Shown: positions 44,854 to 55,202, numbered from the stretch's first letter. The stretch is 64,000 nt of DNA from Methanolobus sp. WCC4 (GCF_038022665.1 NZ_CP150629.1:2648480-2712479), one strand, 5' to 3'. Notes: generated by a model from the letters alone, not told the origin. Numbers and translations: made by a program.

Positions 44854-44872
44854 AGTGACCAGTTGGTAACTT
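44853..44872. promoter_or_regulatory. Palindrome AAGTGACC-nnnn-GGTAACTT, copy 2
   Basis: AAGTGACCAGTTGGTAACTT starts on the last base of the methyltransferase stop codon. It shares the AAGTGACC half and the GGTnACTT half with the copy 960 bases upstream. T-rich DNA follows. Confidence 0.45.
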
Positions 44873-44887
44873 TATCATTTTATTTAA

Positions 44888-46366
44888 TTATTCCAAAAAT
44901 TGACCCTTAAAGCTTTCAAAGTCCCTGCCAAGCTCTTCGATGTGCTTCTTTGCTGCTTTGTTTTTTCCCATTTTCAAATTAAGGAGTGCATATCCTTCAT
45001 GATATGTCTCCTCCCATGAGGATTCAAAAGGAAAATCAGGATCTTTTGTTATAATCTCCTTGCGGATACTTTTTGATCTGTCAAAAGCATATTTTGCCTT
45101 TGTTAGCTGATCATTTGCACTCAGCGAGTTCGCAAGCCGGATATATATGTTTGCCATTTCATATTGCAGTATAAGATCATCAGGAGAGGACTTGAGATAT
45201 TTACGACACAAATGAAGGAGTTTTTTGTAGACTGCGATTGAATCCTCTTGTTTGTCAGTGTTGTAGTATATGATTCCAAGAGCATGCAGAATTTGACGAT
45301 AAGTACTAATCTCCAGGGCACTTGGTACATGAAATTCTGCATAATCAACAATAATTTCAGAGTATTCCCGAAGGCGTTCATAATAAGGTACTGCTGCCCT
45401 AAATTTGTTCTGTGAAAGATAGTAAGCCCCAATGCCTTCCATTTCTTTTCGTACTTCATATGGGAACCAATCCATACCATGACGTACAATGAGATGATAA
45501 GTCCATGCTGCATTTAAATTATATTCCATAGACCTTTTTTCCTTTCCCAGCTTGTCAAATGTTATTCCCAGAGAAGCATAGACATACCCCAGCAGTTTTA
45601 TTTTCGCCCAGTTTATTTCCTTTTTCGTAACAATGGTGAGCAGAAAAGCATCCCTATATTGAGCAGACCCATAAACATCCTCTATAGAATCGATTATTTT
45701 TTTATGTAATCTAAGAATCTTCCTGAATTTCCCTTGGTTTTCATAAATTCCAGTAATGTACCTTACTGTTTTTCCATGTTCCAGGTTGAACTTTTCATCC
45801 TGGAAAAGATTATCACTAATTCTTTCATATGTATCCAGAGCCATTTCGAGGTACTCTTGAGCCGCACCTTCATCACTATCTCTCAAGAGATACCCCAATG
45901 AGGAAAGAGCAAAAGCAATATTCTTTTCATACTGAGAGTCATGCGGATGATGATGGGCAAGTTTGTTGTAAAGCAGCATTTCTTTTTTGTAGATTTCCTT
46001 TGCATCTTCAATTGAATGATTGTTTGCATATAGTGTAGCCAATCGATTGAAAATTCCTGCAACACATTTTGTATTCTCAATAATATCAAAATTTCGTGAC
46101 AGAAGATGTTCGTAGATTCGAATTTCATTCATATAGCATGCTTTTATTTTTTCATATGACCCTTCATCCTCAAAAATAACTGCAAGGTCTGAAAACGACT
46201 GAATAAGAGACAAAAGAAGCGATTCTGATGGAGTTTTATTCAATGAGTTCTTTGTTGATTCTTCCAGAACAACAAGAGCTTTTGCATAATCTCCATCTTG
46301 AATGTTTCTTGCGCTTAATATGAGTGATTGCTTAATTGAAGCAATTTTTTGATGCGACACATCCAT
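44888..46366 (-). CDS. Tetratricopeptide-repeat protein
   Basis: 492 residues, almost all helical, with many TPR-like repeats: GDYAKALVVLEES, KEIYKKEMLLYNKLAHH, AAQEYLEMALDTYERI, KEKRSMEYNLNAAWTYHL, FRAAVPYYERLREYSE and KQEDSIAVYKKLLHLC. No signal, membrane segment or catalytic domain. The coding DNA is visibly richer in A and T than the flanking genes, and the 187-base upstream gap is very AT-rich, so recent acquisition is possible. It probably mediates protein contacts; partner unknown. Confidence 0.75.
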   Translation of the reverse strand: MDVSHQKIASIKQSLILSARNIQDGDYAKALVVLEESTKNSLNKTPSESLLLSLIQSFSDLAVIFEDEGSYEKIKACYMNEIRIYEHLLSRNFDIIENTKCVAGIFNRLATLYANNHSIEDAKEIYKKEMLLYNKLAHHHPHDSQYEKNIAFALSSLGYLLRDSDEGAAQEYLEMALDTYERISDNLFQDEKFNLEHGKTVRYITGIYENQGKFRKILRLHKKIIDSIEDVYGSAQYRDAFLLTIVTKKEINWAKIKLLGYVYASLGITFDKLGKEKRSMEYNLNAAWTYHLIVRHGMDWFPYEVRKEMEGIGAYYLSQNKFRAAVPYYERLREYSEIIVDYAEFHVPSALEISTYRQILHALGIIYYNTDKQEDSIAVYKKLLHLCRKYLKSSPDDLILQYEMANIYIRLANSLSANDQLTKAKYAFDRSKSIRKEIITKDPDFPFESSWEETYHEGYALLNLKMGKNKAAKKHIEELGRDFESFKGQFLE

Positions 46367-46467
46367 ACCAACTATAATTTAACTGATTTAATATAAATTT
46401 TTAGTATTAATTAAAAAAATATCAATCATATTCGCTGTTTTTCGACAAAAGTAAAAATATGATGCAT

Positions 46468-46503
46468 AAAAAAATGTTGATGCTTTCTGCTGTGCTGAAA
46501 GTT
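46468..46503 (-). terminator. Terminator after trkH
   Basis: On the minus strand ACTTTC, an eight- to nine-base loop, GAAAGC, followed by ATCAACATTTTTTTATG, about 50 bases after the trkH stop codon. Confidence 0.5.
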
Positions 46504-46553
46504 CAAAAAAAGTTAGAATCGGAATCAATGAAACAATAAATGATGAAACAATA

Positions 46554-47987
46554 TCATCGTTTCCAGAACTCAGGCGTCAGCAGTACTATTACTGTGAAAA
46601 CCTCAAGCCTTCCTATCCACATATTAGCTATAAGCAGTAGCTTCCCGACAAATGGTATCATATCGAAACTAGCCATCGGCCCTACAAGACTGAATCCCGG
46701 ACCTATATTACCAAGTGTTGCAATGGATGCCGTGATCGATGTCAGCATATCCATACCCATGAGGGCAAGAAGTGATGCTGAAATGGCAAATATCATCAGG
46801 TAGATGACCACAAAAGAAACTATTGCCTGCATCACGTCATCAGGAACGGTCTTGTTGTTGAACTTAATGGGTTTTACAGCCCTTGGATGTATGGACTTGA
46901 AAAGAGCACGCTGACTGTATTTGAGCAGAAGAAGGAACCTCATGACCTTTATACCGCCTGCCGTTGAACCTGCACTTCCCCCTATGAACATGACCGCCAG
47001 CAGAACTATCCTTGCAGAATCAGTCCAGAGATTGAAATCAACCGTTGCATATCCGGTTGTGGTCACAATTGAGACTACCTGGAAGATAGCATACCTGAAG
47101 GCTGTAAAAATGTTCTCACCAACATCATTCCAGAGAGAGAATGTCAGTATCAGGGTAGCTACCAGGACTATCAATGTATAGAAACGGAACTCGTTATCGT
47201 TAATGAGACTCTTACGGTCGGAGTACAATGTTTTGTAATGAAGGGCAAAGTTCGCACCTGCAATGAACATGAAAAGTGTGATAATACCTTCAATAAGAGG
47301 ACTTCCGAATTCTGCAACACTGTTAGCATAAGGTGAAAATCCTCCACATGCCATGGTTGTGAATGTATGGGTCACTGCATCGTATGCATCCATACCGGCA
47401 AGCATCAGGGCAACTACCTCTATAGCAGATATTACTACATATACCAACCACAGTACCTTTGCAGTCTCCCTTATCCTGGGTTTAATCTTGTCCTCGGTTG
47501 GGCCCGGTGCTTCGGCACGGAACAGCTGGCGTCCGGCAACACCAAGTTTAGGCAGGATGGCAATGAAAAGCATGATGATACCCATGCCACCTATCCACTG
47601 GGTCATGCTACGCCAGAAAAGAATGCTGCGAGAATGGTTTTCTATATCCAGCATGATGGTCGCTCCGGTAGTGGTAAAGCCGGACATTGATTCGAACAAT
47701 GCATTTACAGGAGTGAAGCCATCAAACAAATAAGGAAGTGCTCCAAATACAGCAGCAAGGAACCAGCTGAAAGCAACAATAGCAAAACCTTCCCTCTTTT
47801 TCCAGTCCCCCTCTGATCTGTACCTATTAGAGAGGAACAGACCTGTTATTCCCGTTATGACAACGGAAAAAGCAAAAGGATACGGAGAATCACCATAATA
47901 CAGGGCTACGAGTAAGGGGATGATCATCAATAATGCAAGGAGAGAAAGGAGATTGCCCATTACGTTTAAGATTACCTTTTGATTCAC
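46554..47987 (-). CDS. trkH: Potassium uptake protein TrkH
   Basis: 477 residues, about ten membrane helices plus four pore loops. The selectivity-filter segments are visible as SMSGFTTTGATIM, TMACGGFSPYANS, TTTGYATVDF and ATLGNIGPGFS. It carries K+ (or Na+) with TrkA as the gating subunit. The start is GTG after GGGTG. The gene lies 17 bases downstream of trkA on the same strand. Confidence 0.95.
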   Translation of the reverse strand: MNQKVILNVMGNLLSLLALLMIIPLLVALYYGDSPYPFAFSVVITGITGLFLSNRYRSEGDWKKREGFAIVAFSWFLAAVFGALPYLFDGFTPVNALFESMSGFTTTGATIMLDIENHSRSILFWRSMTQWIGGMGIIMLFIAILPKLGVAGRQLFRAEAPGPTEDKIKPRIRETAKVLWLVYVVISAIEVVALMLAGMDAYDAVTHTFTTMACGGFSPYANSVAEFGSPLIEGIITLFMFIAGANFALHYKTLYSDRKSLINDNEFRFYTLIVLVATLILTFSLWNDVGENIFTAFRYAIFQVVSIVTTTGYATVDFNLWTDSARIVLLAVMFIGGSAGSTAGGIKVMRFLLLLKYSQRALFKSIHPRAVKPIKFNNKTVPDDVMQAIVSFVVIYLMIFAISASLLALMGMDMLTSITASIATLGNIGPGFSLVGPMASFDMIPFVGKLLLIANMWIGRLEVFTVIVLLTPEFWKR

Positions 47988-48004
47988 TGCAGCACCCGAT
48001 CAGC

Positions 48005-49339
48005 TTACTTGAAAAGTTTTTCCACTTCTGCGTTTGCGGACTGCAGGGCAAAAACAACCACCCTGTCGCCTTCCTCGATCACATATTCACCACGAGGGAC
48101 TACAGTATTGCCATTGTGCACCACAATACTGACAATGGCATCATCAGGGAAGTTAACATTTTTTAAAGGCTTACCTACGATCTTCGAACCTTTTGAAGCC
48201 GTATACTCTATGATCTCTGCCTTCTCACCCTCGATAGTGGTTATGGATTCAATTCCATGACCCATGCTCAATTTCAGTACTTCGTTAACAGTGGCCTGTC
48301 TTGGACTTACTGCACTGTCAACACCAACCATTTCGAAAAGAGAGACATAATCAGAACGGTCAGACCTTGCTATGACCTTCTTAACACCCAGCTGTTTGGC
48401 AAGCAGGGAACAGAGCAGGTTCTTCTCATCACTGTTAGTAACTGCGATGACAACATCCATCTCGGACACATCCTCGTCCTTGAGCAGGTTTATGTCCGTG
48501 CCATCCCCGTTCAGGACAAGTACATCAGGCAGTTCCTCTGCGATCTCAGCAGAGCGCTGTGCATCGGATTCTATTATCTTGAGGTCGAATTCACTGTGCT
48601 CTATGAGATTTGCAAGATAGAAACCAACGATACCACCGCCTATGATCATTACCTTGCTGCGTTTTCCGGACTTATCGCCGAACTTGTCACGAACCTCTTT
48701 CATGGCAGCAGGTTTTCCGATAACAACGAGATGGTCGTTCTCCTCGATCGTATCCTCGCCACGGGGAATTATGACATCTGAATCTCTGAAAAGAGCACTT
48801 ACGATACAGCAGTTGGCAAGATGCAGTTCCTTCATATCCTTACCCACAAGGGCATTATCCTCGGAGACTACGAATTCCATCATCTCCACCTTGCCGTCTG
48901 CGAAATATTCTGCCTCTATGGCAGATGGTATGGCAAGGATCTCTGCAACTTCCGATGCAAGGGACAGTTCGGGGCAGATCATAGTATCTATGCCTATCTG
49001 GGTACGTTTTGCCACAGGCCTGTCGATATAATCCGGATTACTTACCCTTGCAACCGTTTTAAGCTTCTCTTTATCCTTGACGATGAGCTTGGATGCCATA
49101 CATGCAACTATGTTCACCTCATCGGAACCTGTGACTGCCACAAGCAGGTCTGCATGATCAAGAAAATTACTTAGAATAGAGACATTCGCACCGTTACCCT
49201 GTATGACCTGAACATCCAGCTCATCCACTCGCTGACATGCCTTTTCATCAGAGTCTATAACCACAACATCATGTGACTGGTAAAGTGCCTTTGCAATATG
49301 GTAACCGACCTCGCCAGCACCAATAATAATAGTTTTCAT
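48005..49339 (-). CDS. trkA: Trk system regulatory subunit TrkA
   Basis: 444 residues with two RCK units. Each has a Rossmann nucleotide site (MKTIIIGAGEVGYHIAKAL and SKVMIIGGGIVGFYLANLI) followed by a TrkA-C ligand domain (VEMMEFVVSEDNALVG and AEIIEYTASKGSKIVGKPL). It binds NAD(H) or ATP and gates TrkH. First gene of the trkA-trkH operon. Confidence 0.96.
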   Translation of the reverse strand: MKTIIIGAGEVGYHIAKALYQSHDVVVIDSDEKACQRVDELDVQVIQGNGANVSILSNFLDHADLLVAVTGSDEVNIVACMASKLIVKDKEKLKTVARVSNPDYIDRPVAKRTQIGIDTMICPELSLASEVAEILAIPSAIEAEYFADGKVEMMEFVVSEDNALVGKDMKELHLANCCIVSALFRDSDVIIPRGEDTIEENDHLVVIGKPAAMKEVRDKFGDKSGKRSKVMIIGGGIVGFYLANLIEHSEFDLKIIESDAQRSAEIAEELPDVLVLNGDGTDINLLKDEDVSEMDVVIAVTNSDEKNLLCSLLAKQLGVKKVIARSDRSDYVSLFEMVGVDSAVSPRQATVNEVLKLSMGHGIESITTIEGEKAEIIEYTASKGSKIVGKPLKNVNFPDDAIVSIVVHNGNTVVPRGEYVIEEGDRVVVFALQSANAEVEKLFK

Positions 49340-49493
49340 GATATTCCTTCATAAAATTCCTATAAAGCATACCCTCAAAACAAACACGCCTTATAGCAGG
49401 TACTTGTTTTTAAATCTTGCTGTATGAAGGTACAAAAAGAAAATTGAAAAAATGACGATAGGGAACTGGCAAAGAAAAAAAGTAAAAAAGATA

Positions 49494-50648
49494 TTATGCC
49501 TCAAAAGCACCTTTTACTTTTTCAAAGATACCTTTGCCGCCTTTCGTGCTCTTTACATCAGGACCATCCTCAAGCTCCTGAAGTTTCTGGAGGAGATCCT
49601 TCTGTTCACCGCTGAGCTTTGTTGGGGTCTTCACAATGATCTTCACAAGCTGATCACCATGCGCATGACCATGGAGATGAGGCATACCCTTACCCTTCAG
49701 ACGCAGTATGGAATGTGTCTGCGTTCCGGGTTTGATGTGCATCTTGACCTTTCCATGAAGCGTCGGCACCATTACATCCCCGCCAAGTGCAGCCTTGGTG
49801 AAAGAGATAGGCTGTTCATAGACGATATCATCGCCCATGCGCTGGAACTTATCATGAGGCTCCACATGTATGACAACATAGAGGTCACCGGATGGTGCAC
49901 CCGGACTTCCGTCCTCACCTTCGCCCCTTACCTTGAGACGAAGACCGTTGTCAGCACCCTTTGGCACCTTGACAGAGATCTTACGGACCTTCTTCATCTT
50001 GCCGGTACCCTTACATGCAGGACATGGGTTATCTATTGTCTGACCACGTCCGTGACAGGCACTACAGGTGGTTGTTGACATGAATCTTCCGAATGGAGTG
50101 TTGCGTGCCTGTGTGACCTGACCTGAACCATGGCATGTGGGACATGTCTTCGGACTTGTACCTGCCTTTGCACCGGTACCGTCACATGACTCACAGTTCT
50201 CGGCCCTCGGGACATTGAGAGTTGTCTCTACACCCTCTGCTGCCTGCTCAAGAGTTATACCCAGATCATAGCGAAGATCGGAACCCCTCGTCGGACCCTG
50301 TCTCCTCTGTCCGCCACCGAAACCTCCGAAACCTCCAAAGCCACCGCCGAATATACTTCCCAGTATATCCCCGAGATCACCGAAGTCAGCACCTCTGAAG
50401 ATATCCTCCTGACTGTAGCGACCATCGATACCTGCATGGCCGAACCTGTCATACTGTTCCCTCTTCTCAGCGTCGGAAAGTACAGCATAGGCCTCGGAGA
50501 TCTCCTTGAACTTCTCTTCAGCGTCCTCTTCCTTGTTCTTGTCCGGGTGATATTTCATTGCAAGCTTTCTGTAAGCTTTCTTTATCTCGGACTCTGTGGC
50601 ATCCTTTGATAAACCTAAGATCTCGTAATAATCGCGTGTCGTGGACAT
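49494..50648 (-). CDS. dnaJ: Chaperone DnaJ
   Basis: 384 residues: J domain with the HPD motif ([19 protein letters not shown]), Gly/Phe-rich linker ([14 protein letters not shown]), four zinc-binding C-x-x-C-x-G-x-G repeats ([32 protein letters not shown]), and the C-terminal substrate domains. It is the co-chaperone of DnaK. Archaeal DnaK systems were acquired from bacteria; the set here is complete in the order grpE-dnaK-dnaJ. Confidence 0.97.
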   Translation of the reverse strand: MSTTRDYYEILGLSKDATESEIKKAYRKLAMKYHPDKNKEEDAEEKFKEISEAYAVLSDAEKREQYDRFGHAGIDGRYSQEDIFRGADFGDLGDILGSIFGGGFGGFGGFGGGQRRQGPTRGSDLRYDLGITLEQAAEGVETTLNVPRAENCESCDGTGAKAGTSPKTCPTCHGSGQVTQARNTPFGRFMSTTTCSACHGRGQTIDNPCPACKGTGKMKKVRKISVKVPKGADNGLRLKVRGEGEDGSPGAPSGDLYVVIHVEPHDKFQRMGDDIVYEQPISFTKAALGGDVMVPTLHGKVKMHIKPGTQTHSILRLKGKGMPHLHGHAHGDQLVKIIVKTPTKLSGEQKDLLQKLQELEDGPDVKSTKGGKGIFEKVKGAFEA

Positions 50649-50695
50649 GGATGATTCCTGTGATAATATATGATATTCATTGAATTAAAAACTAA

Positions 50696-50726
50696 AGTAA
50701 GATACTCGCCTTCAGGAGTATCCTAC
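50696..50726 (-). terminator. Terminator between dnaK and dnaJ
   Basis: On the minus strand GATACTC, eight bases, GAGTATC with extra pairs outside, then TTACTTTAGTTTTTAATTC. It follows the dnaK stop by about 20 bases, so dnaJ probably receives reduced read-through or has its own promoter. Confidence 0.65.
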
Positions 50727-50745
50727 TGTGTTATCCATGTTTAAC

Positions 50746-52602
50746 TTATTTGTCTTCATCGACCACTTCGTAGTCAGCATCCATAATGGTCTCATCTTCA
50801 TCTGAGCCTGTGGAGCTTTCAGTGTCCTCAGCAGCAGATGCTGCAGCTGCAGCTTCTTCCTGAGCCTTCTGGTACATTGCAGCGGACACATCGTAGACAG
50901 CGGTCTGAAGTTCTTCGGTCTTGGCCTTGATATCCTCGATATCGTCACCTTCAAGAGCAGTCTTAAGAGCACCTATTGCTGCCTCGATCTTTGACCTCTG
51001 CTCATCGGTTGCAACCTCGTCTGCTTCCTTGAGTGTCTTTTCAGCAGCATTTACAAGGGATTCGGCCGTGTTCTTAACCTCAACCTCGTCCTTACGCTTC
51101 TTGTCCTCTTCAGCATGCATCTCTGCATCCTTGACCATCTGGTCGATCTCCTCATCTGTGAGACCGCCTGGCTTCTGGATGGATATGGACTGCTCCTTAC
51201 CGGTTCCCATGTCCTTTGCATTTACATGGAGGATACCGTTAGCATCGATATCGAATGTGACCTCGATCTGTGGAAGTCCTCTTGGTGCTGGTGGTATACC
51301 ATCAAGTGTGAACCTGCCGAGGGACTTGTTACCTGAAGCAACACCCCTCTCACCCTGAAGGACATGGATCTCCACAGATGGCTGGTTGTCAGCTGCTGTT
51401 GAGAAGATCTGGCTCTTCTTTGTAGGGATGGTGGTGTTCCTTTCGATAAGAGGTGTTGATACTCCTCCAAGGGTCTCGATACCGAGGGTCAATGGAGTTA
51501 CATCGAGCAGAAGTACATCGTGGACCTCTCCACCAAGTACACCAGCCTGAATTGCTGCACCAACTGCTACAGCCTCATCAGGATTGATATTCTTGTACGG
51601 ATCCTTTTCTGTTGCCTTCTTTACAAGCTCGGCCACAGCAGGCATCCTTGTGGAACCTCCTACAAGAAGTACCCTGTCAATGTCCTTTGCTGAGAGCTTT
51701 GCATCCTTCATTGCCTGGTTGACAGCTACAAGTGTCCTGTCAAGCAGGTCAGCGGTCATCTTCTCGAACTGTGCCCTTGTAAGATCGATGTCAATGTGCT
51801 TTGGCTGTCCATTGGCATCTGCAGTGATGAACGGAAGGTTGATGTTGGTAGAGGTCACGCCGGAAAGCTCGATCTTTGCCTTCTCTGCTGCATCCTTTAA
51901 ACGCTGGAGTGCTGCCTTGTCCTTTGAAAGGTCGATACCTTCGGTCTTATTGAACTCCTCAACAAGGAAGTCAACGACCCTCTGATCAAAGTCATCTCCA
52001 CCGAGGTGGGTATCTCCTGCGGTTGCGAGTACTTCGAATACTCCGCCACCAAGCTCAAGGATGGATACATCGAATGTACCTCCACCAAGGTCGTAGATGA
52101 GGATCTTGTGGTCTTCCTCGTCCTTGTCAAGACCATATGCAAGTGATGCTGCGGTCGGCTCGTTGATAATTCTCATTACCTCAAGACCTGCAATGGTACC
52201 TGCATCCTTTGTTGCCTGTCTCTGTGAGTCATTGAAGTATGCAGGAACAGTGATGACCGCCTGTGTGATGGTCTCACCAAGGTATGCTTCCGCATCTTCC
52301 TTCAACTTACGAAGGATCATTGCAGAGACTTCCTGTGGAGAGTATTCCTTGTCATTAAGGGTTACTTTGTAATCACCTTCACCGATATGTCTCTTGATAG
52401 AGCTTACACTGTTATCGGCATTGGTAATGATCTGCCTTTTAGCAACCTGACCTACCAGTTTCTCCCCCTTTTTGGAAAAACCTACTACAGAAGGAGTCGT
52501 CCTTCCACCCTCTGCATTAGGGACGATTGTAGGTTCTCCACCTTCGATCACAGCCATACATGAGTTTGTAGTTCCCAGGTCAATTCCCAATATCTTTCCC
52601 AT
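50746..52602 (-). CDS. dnaK: Chaperone DnaK (Hsp70)
   Basis: 618 residues. ATPase signatures [29 protein letters not shown] and [13 protein letters not shown]; the substrate domain contains [15 protein letters not shown] Gln/Ala/Glu-rich C-terminal tail ends in acidic residues ([10 protein letters not shown]). Folds proteins with DnaJ and GrpE. GAGGTAATAAT precedes the ATG, and an AT-rich gap of about 90 bases to grpE could hold a promoter. Confidence 0.98.
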   Translation of the reverse strand: MGKILGIDLGTTNSCMAVIEGGEPTIVPNAEGGRTTPSVVGFSKKGEKLVGQVAKRQIITNADNSVSSIKRHIGEGDYKVTLNDKEYSPQEVSAMILRKLKEDAEAYLGETITQAVITVPAYFNDSQRQATKDAGTIAGLEVMRIINEPTAASLAYGLDKDEEDHKILIYDLGGGTFDVSILELGGGVFEVLATAGDTHLGGDDFDQRVVDFLVEEFNKTEGIDLSKDKAALQRLKDAAEKAKIELSGVTSTNINLPFITADANGQPKHIDIDLTRAQFEKMTADLLDRTLVAVNQAMKDAKLSAKDIDRVLLVGGSTRMPAVAELVKKATEKDPYKNINPDEAVAVGAAIQAGVLGGEVHDVLLLDVTPLTLGIETLGGVSTPLIERNTTIPTKKSQIFSTAADNQPSVEIHVLQGERGVASGNKSLGRFTLDGIPPAPRGLPQIEVTFDIDANGILHVNAKDMGTGKEQSISIQKPGGLTDEEIDQMVKDAEMHAEEDKKRKDEVEVKNTAESLVNAAEKTLKEADEVATDEQRSKIEAAIGALKTALEGDDIEDIKAKTEELQTAVYDVSAAMYQKAQEEAAAAASAAEDTESSTGSDEDETIMDADYEVVDEDK

Positions 52603-52689
52603 ATTATTACCTCTTATGAATTAATTGCAGTATATGTTAATAATTATTTTCACTTATATTGAAAGTATCCTTCGTTCCTGATCCAGAAC

Positions 52690-53205
52690 CTATTTCTCAG
52701 GTTTCTTTGAAACGGTCACCATAGCAGGCCTTATGACCTTTGTATGCAGGTAATACCCTGGCTTGCAGACATCTATGACCGTGTTCTCATCATGGTCGGG
52801 ATGTTCCACATGCATCATAGCTTCATGAAGGTACGGATCGAACTCATTTCCTACACACTCGATCCTTTGAAGACCTTCCTTCTCAAGTATTCCTGTAAAC
52901 TGTTTGAAGACCATTTCAACTCCCGTGATAACAGATGAGATATCATCGGTCTGTTTTGCAGAGTCGATCGCACGCTCGAAGTTATCATAGACCTCAAGGA
53001 GATCCATAATTATCTGCTCCACAGCAAACTTACGATATTCCTCTTTTTCCCGGGAACTTCTCTTTCTGAAATTATCGAACTCGGCTGTCAGGCGCAGGAG
53101 TTTATCCTTAAGCTGTGCAGCCTCGTCTTCAGCAGAGTTACCTTCGACAGTTTCATCTACTGGTTCAGTATCTAAATTCTCACAATTCTCTGATCCATTA
53201 GCCAT
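52690..53205 (-). CDS. grpE: Nucleotide exchange factor GrpE
   Basis: About 171 residues: an acidic N-terminus, a long coiled-coil helix (AAQLKDKLLRLTAEFDNFRK) and a beta domain with GVEMVFKQFTGILEKEG and the family end HTKVIRPAMVTVSK. It releases ADP from DnaK. The ATG at 53205 follows GCGGAGATATTGATA; the TTG at 53211 is less likely. First gene of the chaperone cluster. Confidence 0.96.
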   Translation of the reverse strand: MANGSENCENLDTEPVDETVEGNSAEDEAAQLKDKLLRLTAEFDNFRKRSSREKEEYRKFAVEQIIMDLLEVYDNFERAIDSAKQTDDISSVITGVEMVFKQFTGILEKEGLQRIECVGNEFDPYLHEAMMHVEHPDHDENTVIDVCKPGYYLHTKVIRPAMVTVSKKPEK

Positions 53206-53266
53206 TATCAATATCTCCGCATAGTCTATGCGCGGTAATGTGCATCCGAGCTAATGATTGTTTGAA

Positions 53267-53280
53267 GTTCTATAAATAGT
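53267..53280 (-). promoter_or_regulatory. Putative grpE promoter (TATA box)
   Basis: Read on the minus strand as ACTATTTATAGAAC, 60-75 bases before the grpE ATG. The symmetric ACTATTTATAG core could serve either strand, but only the minus side has a gene within reach. Confidence 0.5.
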
Positions 53281-53361
53281 TTTCGCATACATCCCTTGTT
53301 TTATCGAAATGATATGCACAAAACAGAAAAAAAACCTACATATTGAATGCAGGCCAAATGT

Positions 53362-53772
53362 TCAAAAAGCATTCTTCAATTTATGCTGCAGAATCCGGAT
53401 AATGAACATGCTGGCCACCATACAAATAGCAAGAGCAGAAACTACCTGCCCGGGACCAAGTTCAACTATACCACCCTCTATGCCATACTTCACACCACTG
53501 AAAAAAGCCGTTGTAGAGAATGTTGCAACCAGAGAAGCTATTGCCCCGCCTGCAAGGGAACCTATATAATCGGCACCCTTTGATTCAAAATAGACCGAAC
53601 CTGCTATGAAGATCACTGCAAAGATAAGAAGAATGAGCGGTATCGGAACATCAAGGCCTTCTTTTGCCATGTCCATAAGCCCAAAGGCCACACCGACCAT
53701 GAAGATCGCCATTGTGGTTGAAACTACCATTGCCTGCACAAATGGATTCTCAGTATTTACATCCATATTCAT
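53362..53772 (-). CDS. Small membrane protein, four helices, unknown
   Basis: 136 residues with four hydrophobic segments (AMVVSTTMAIFMVGVAFGLM, IPLILLIFAVIFIAGSVYF, IGSLAGGAIASLVATFSTTA, VSALAICMVASMFIIRIL) and a basic end (RILQHKLKNAF). I recognise no family. It ends about 150 bases before grpE on the same strand, with the grpE TATA box in the gap, so it is probably a separate unit. Confidence 0.6.
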   Translation of the reverse strand: MNMDVNTENPFVQAMVVSTTMAIFMVGVAFGLMDMAKEGLDVPIPLILLIFAVIFIAGSVYFESKGADYIGSLAGGAIASLVATFSTTAFFSGVKYGIEGGIVELGPGQVVSALAICMVASMFIIRILQHKLKNAF

Positions 53773-53922
53773 CCCAGCCCTCTATCAGTGATCATAGTAT
53801 ATAGATATTGTTAATATATAGATATAAACTATATATAAGTGGATTCATGAGAAAGCACCACAAAGGCCCTGTTGACATCCCGGCATATTGTAAAGACGAA
53901 CAACATTACGACCAGGCTTTGA

Positions 53923-54708
53923 CTACAGGTCAGTTATTGGCTTTGACCTCAAAAGATAATACTCGAACAGTTCCCTTCCCCAGTTCAGTGCATCTTCATT
54001 GCAGAATACGAGATCTTTGCGGTCATAGTTCCCACTTCTGTCGAAAAGACACATCATAAGGAATTCATCAGTGATAAAAAGCGAAGCAAGGTCCAGGTTC
54101 CCGGGATAGACGAAAAGCTTCCCCTTTTTACTTTTAAGGAATACCTCTAGCTCATCCTTATAGTCCTGTATATGCTTTTCCAGAGCAGGTTCGGACATCA
54201 CAATAGAAACATCGATACCATTTTTTACAAGATCCAATAGAAATGAAGGAAAAGCAGGATGTAAAAATGAAGTAGCACCCATTATAGATCCCGAGTTCAG
54301 TGCCTGTTCAACCAGTTCCCGGTTAAGTTCGAACATGTCATTAAGATCAGGCTCCAGCACATGACAGCTATGCAATTCCCTTATCCTTCTGAGAAGATGA
54401 AGAGGAATAGGACTTAGATCGTGTTCCATCCAGTACTGGTGATTCCCCTCAAGAGTAGCAATCGTGCCTACCAGAGGTGACATATCATCTACTATGATCT
54501 CACCCATTTCAGTGAGTCTGCAAATATCTTTACTCTTGATCACAAGACCATGTTCAGATAATATCTTTATCTGAGGAAGCATGGCATGGCGAGTGACATC
54601 AAGGGTCTCAAGTATCTCTTCCATTTTACGAGGGCCATTCCTGAGGAGCAATAACAGATTCTTTCTTTTCTCTGACATGAAAACAACATCTATCAGTGAA
54701 CGTCGCAT
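53923..54708 (-). CDS. Winged-HTH regulator with FilR1 (DUF1724) domain
   Basis: 261 residues. An N-terminal winged helix (SEKRKNLLLLLRNGPRKMEE then LDVTRHAMLPQIKILSEHGL) is followed by the methanogen-specific FilR1/DUF1724 domain (about 125-255, IMGATSFLHPAFPSFLLDLV, VSIVMSEPALEKHI and KLFVYPGNLDLASLFITDEF). Relatives control methyltransferase genes in Methanosarcina and filament growth in Methanothrix. GGAGG lies before the ATG. No obvious target nearby, though the microprotein genes lie just upstream on the same strand. Confidence 0.85.
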   Translation of the reverse strand: MRRSLIDVVFMSEKRKNLLLLLRNGPRKMEEILETLDVTRHAMLPQIKILSEHGLVIKSKDICRLTEMGEIIVDDMSPLVGTIATLEGNHQYWMEHDLSPIPLHLLRRIRELHSCHVLEPDLNDMFELNRELVEQALNSGSIMGATSFLHPAFPSFLLDLVKNGIDVSIVMSEPALEKHIQDYKDELEVFLKSKKGKLFVYPGNLDLASLFITDEFLMMCLFDRSGNYDRKDLVFCNEDALNWGRELFEYYLLRSKPITDL

Positions 54709-54889
54709 AACAGGAGCCTCCTTTTTTCAATTATAATTATGTATTCAGCCAGTATAAACATTATCCATCAGAAGCCATTGATACCCTGAAAATAACAATA
54801 GGATCTAAAAGAGCATGAAAAATGAGAATATATCACTCAAATCCCTAAAAAGAGTGAAATAAGACATAATTTCGAATTGATCGCTTATT

Positions 54890-55015
54890 TCAAATAAAAT
54901 GAGCACTGGTCATGCTGCCACATTGAGGACAATAGTAGACAATATTCACGCCCAGTTTTTGTTTTTTCAATGTGCCCCTGCAACGTCCACATGACCTCTG
55001 TGATTCTTTTTCCAT
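54890..55015 (-). CDS. Zinc-ribbon microprotein, 41 residues
   Basis: Reads MEKESQRSCGRCRGTLKKQK and onward, with Cys pairs C-x-x-C at 9-12 and 29-32 (YYCPQCGSM), so a single zinc ribbon. It is basic. The ATG is 13 bases after the stop of the next microprotein upstream, and there is no good ribosome site, which suggests coupling. Too short to be proved by length; the ordered Cys pairs are the evidence. Function unknown. Confidence 0.55.
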   Translation of the reverse strand: MEKESQRSCGRCRGTLKKQKLGVNIVYYCPQCGSMTSAHFI

Positions 55016-55028
55016 TTTAAACAACCGA

Positions 55029-55184
55029 TTATAGTAACGCTGTAACTTCGTCATAGATCATCAATGACCCAGTTCTAGCTGTGTTCTCCCCTGTCCAGTA
55101 CCCACATACCTTACAGACCAATACCCCTTTTATTCCGGTTTGAAATTCACCATGACATTCCGGACATTTTTTTAATGACCCCAT
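55029..55184 (-). CDS. Zinc-ribbon microprotein, 51 residues
   Basis: Begins MGSLKKCPECHGEFQTGIKG and has a second pair in LVCKVCGYWTGE, so four Cys arranged as in a zinc ribbon. A GTGGAG ribosome site lies eight bases before the ATG. Middle gene of three tandem small frames on the minus strand. It could be a nucleic-acid or protein-binding accessory factor; unknown. Confidence 0.65.
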   Translation of the reverse strand: MGSLKKCPECHGEFQTGIKGVLVCKVCGYWTGENTARTGSLMIYDEVTALL

Positions 55185-55202
55185 ATTTGATACTCCACTT
55201 TT

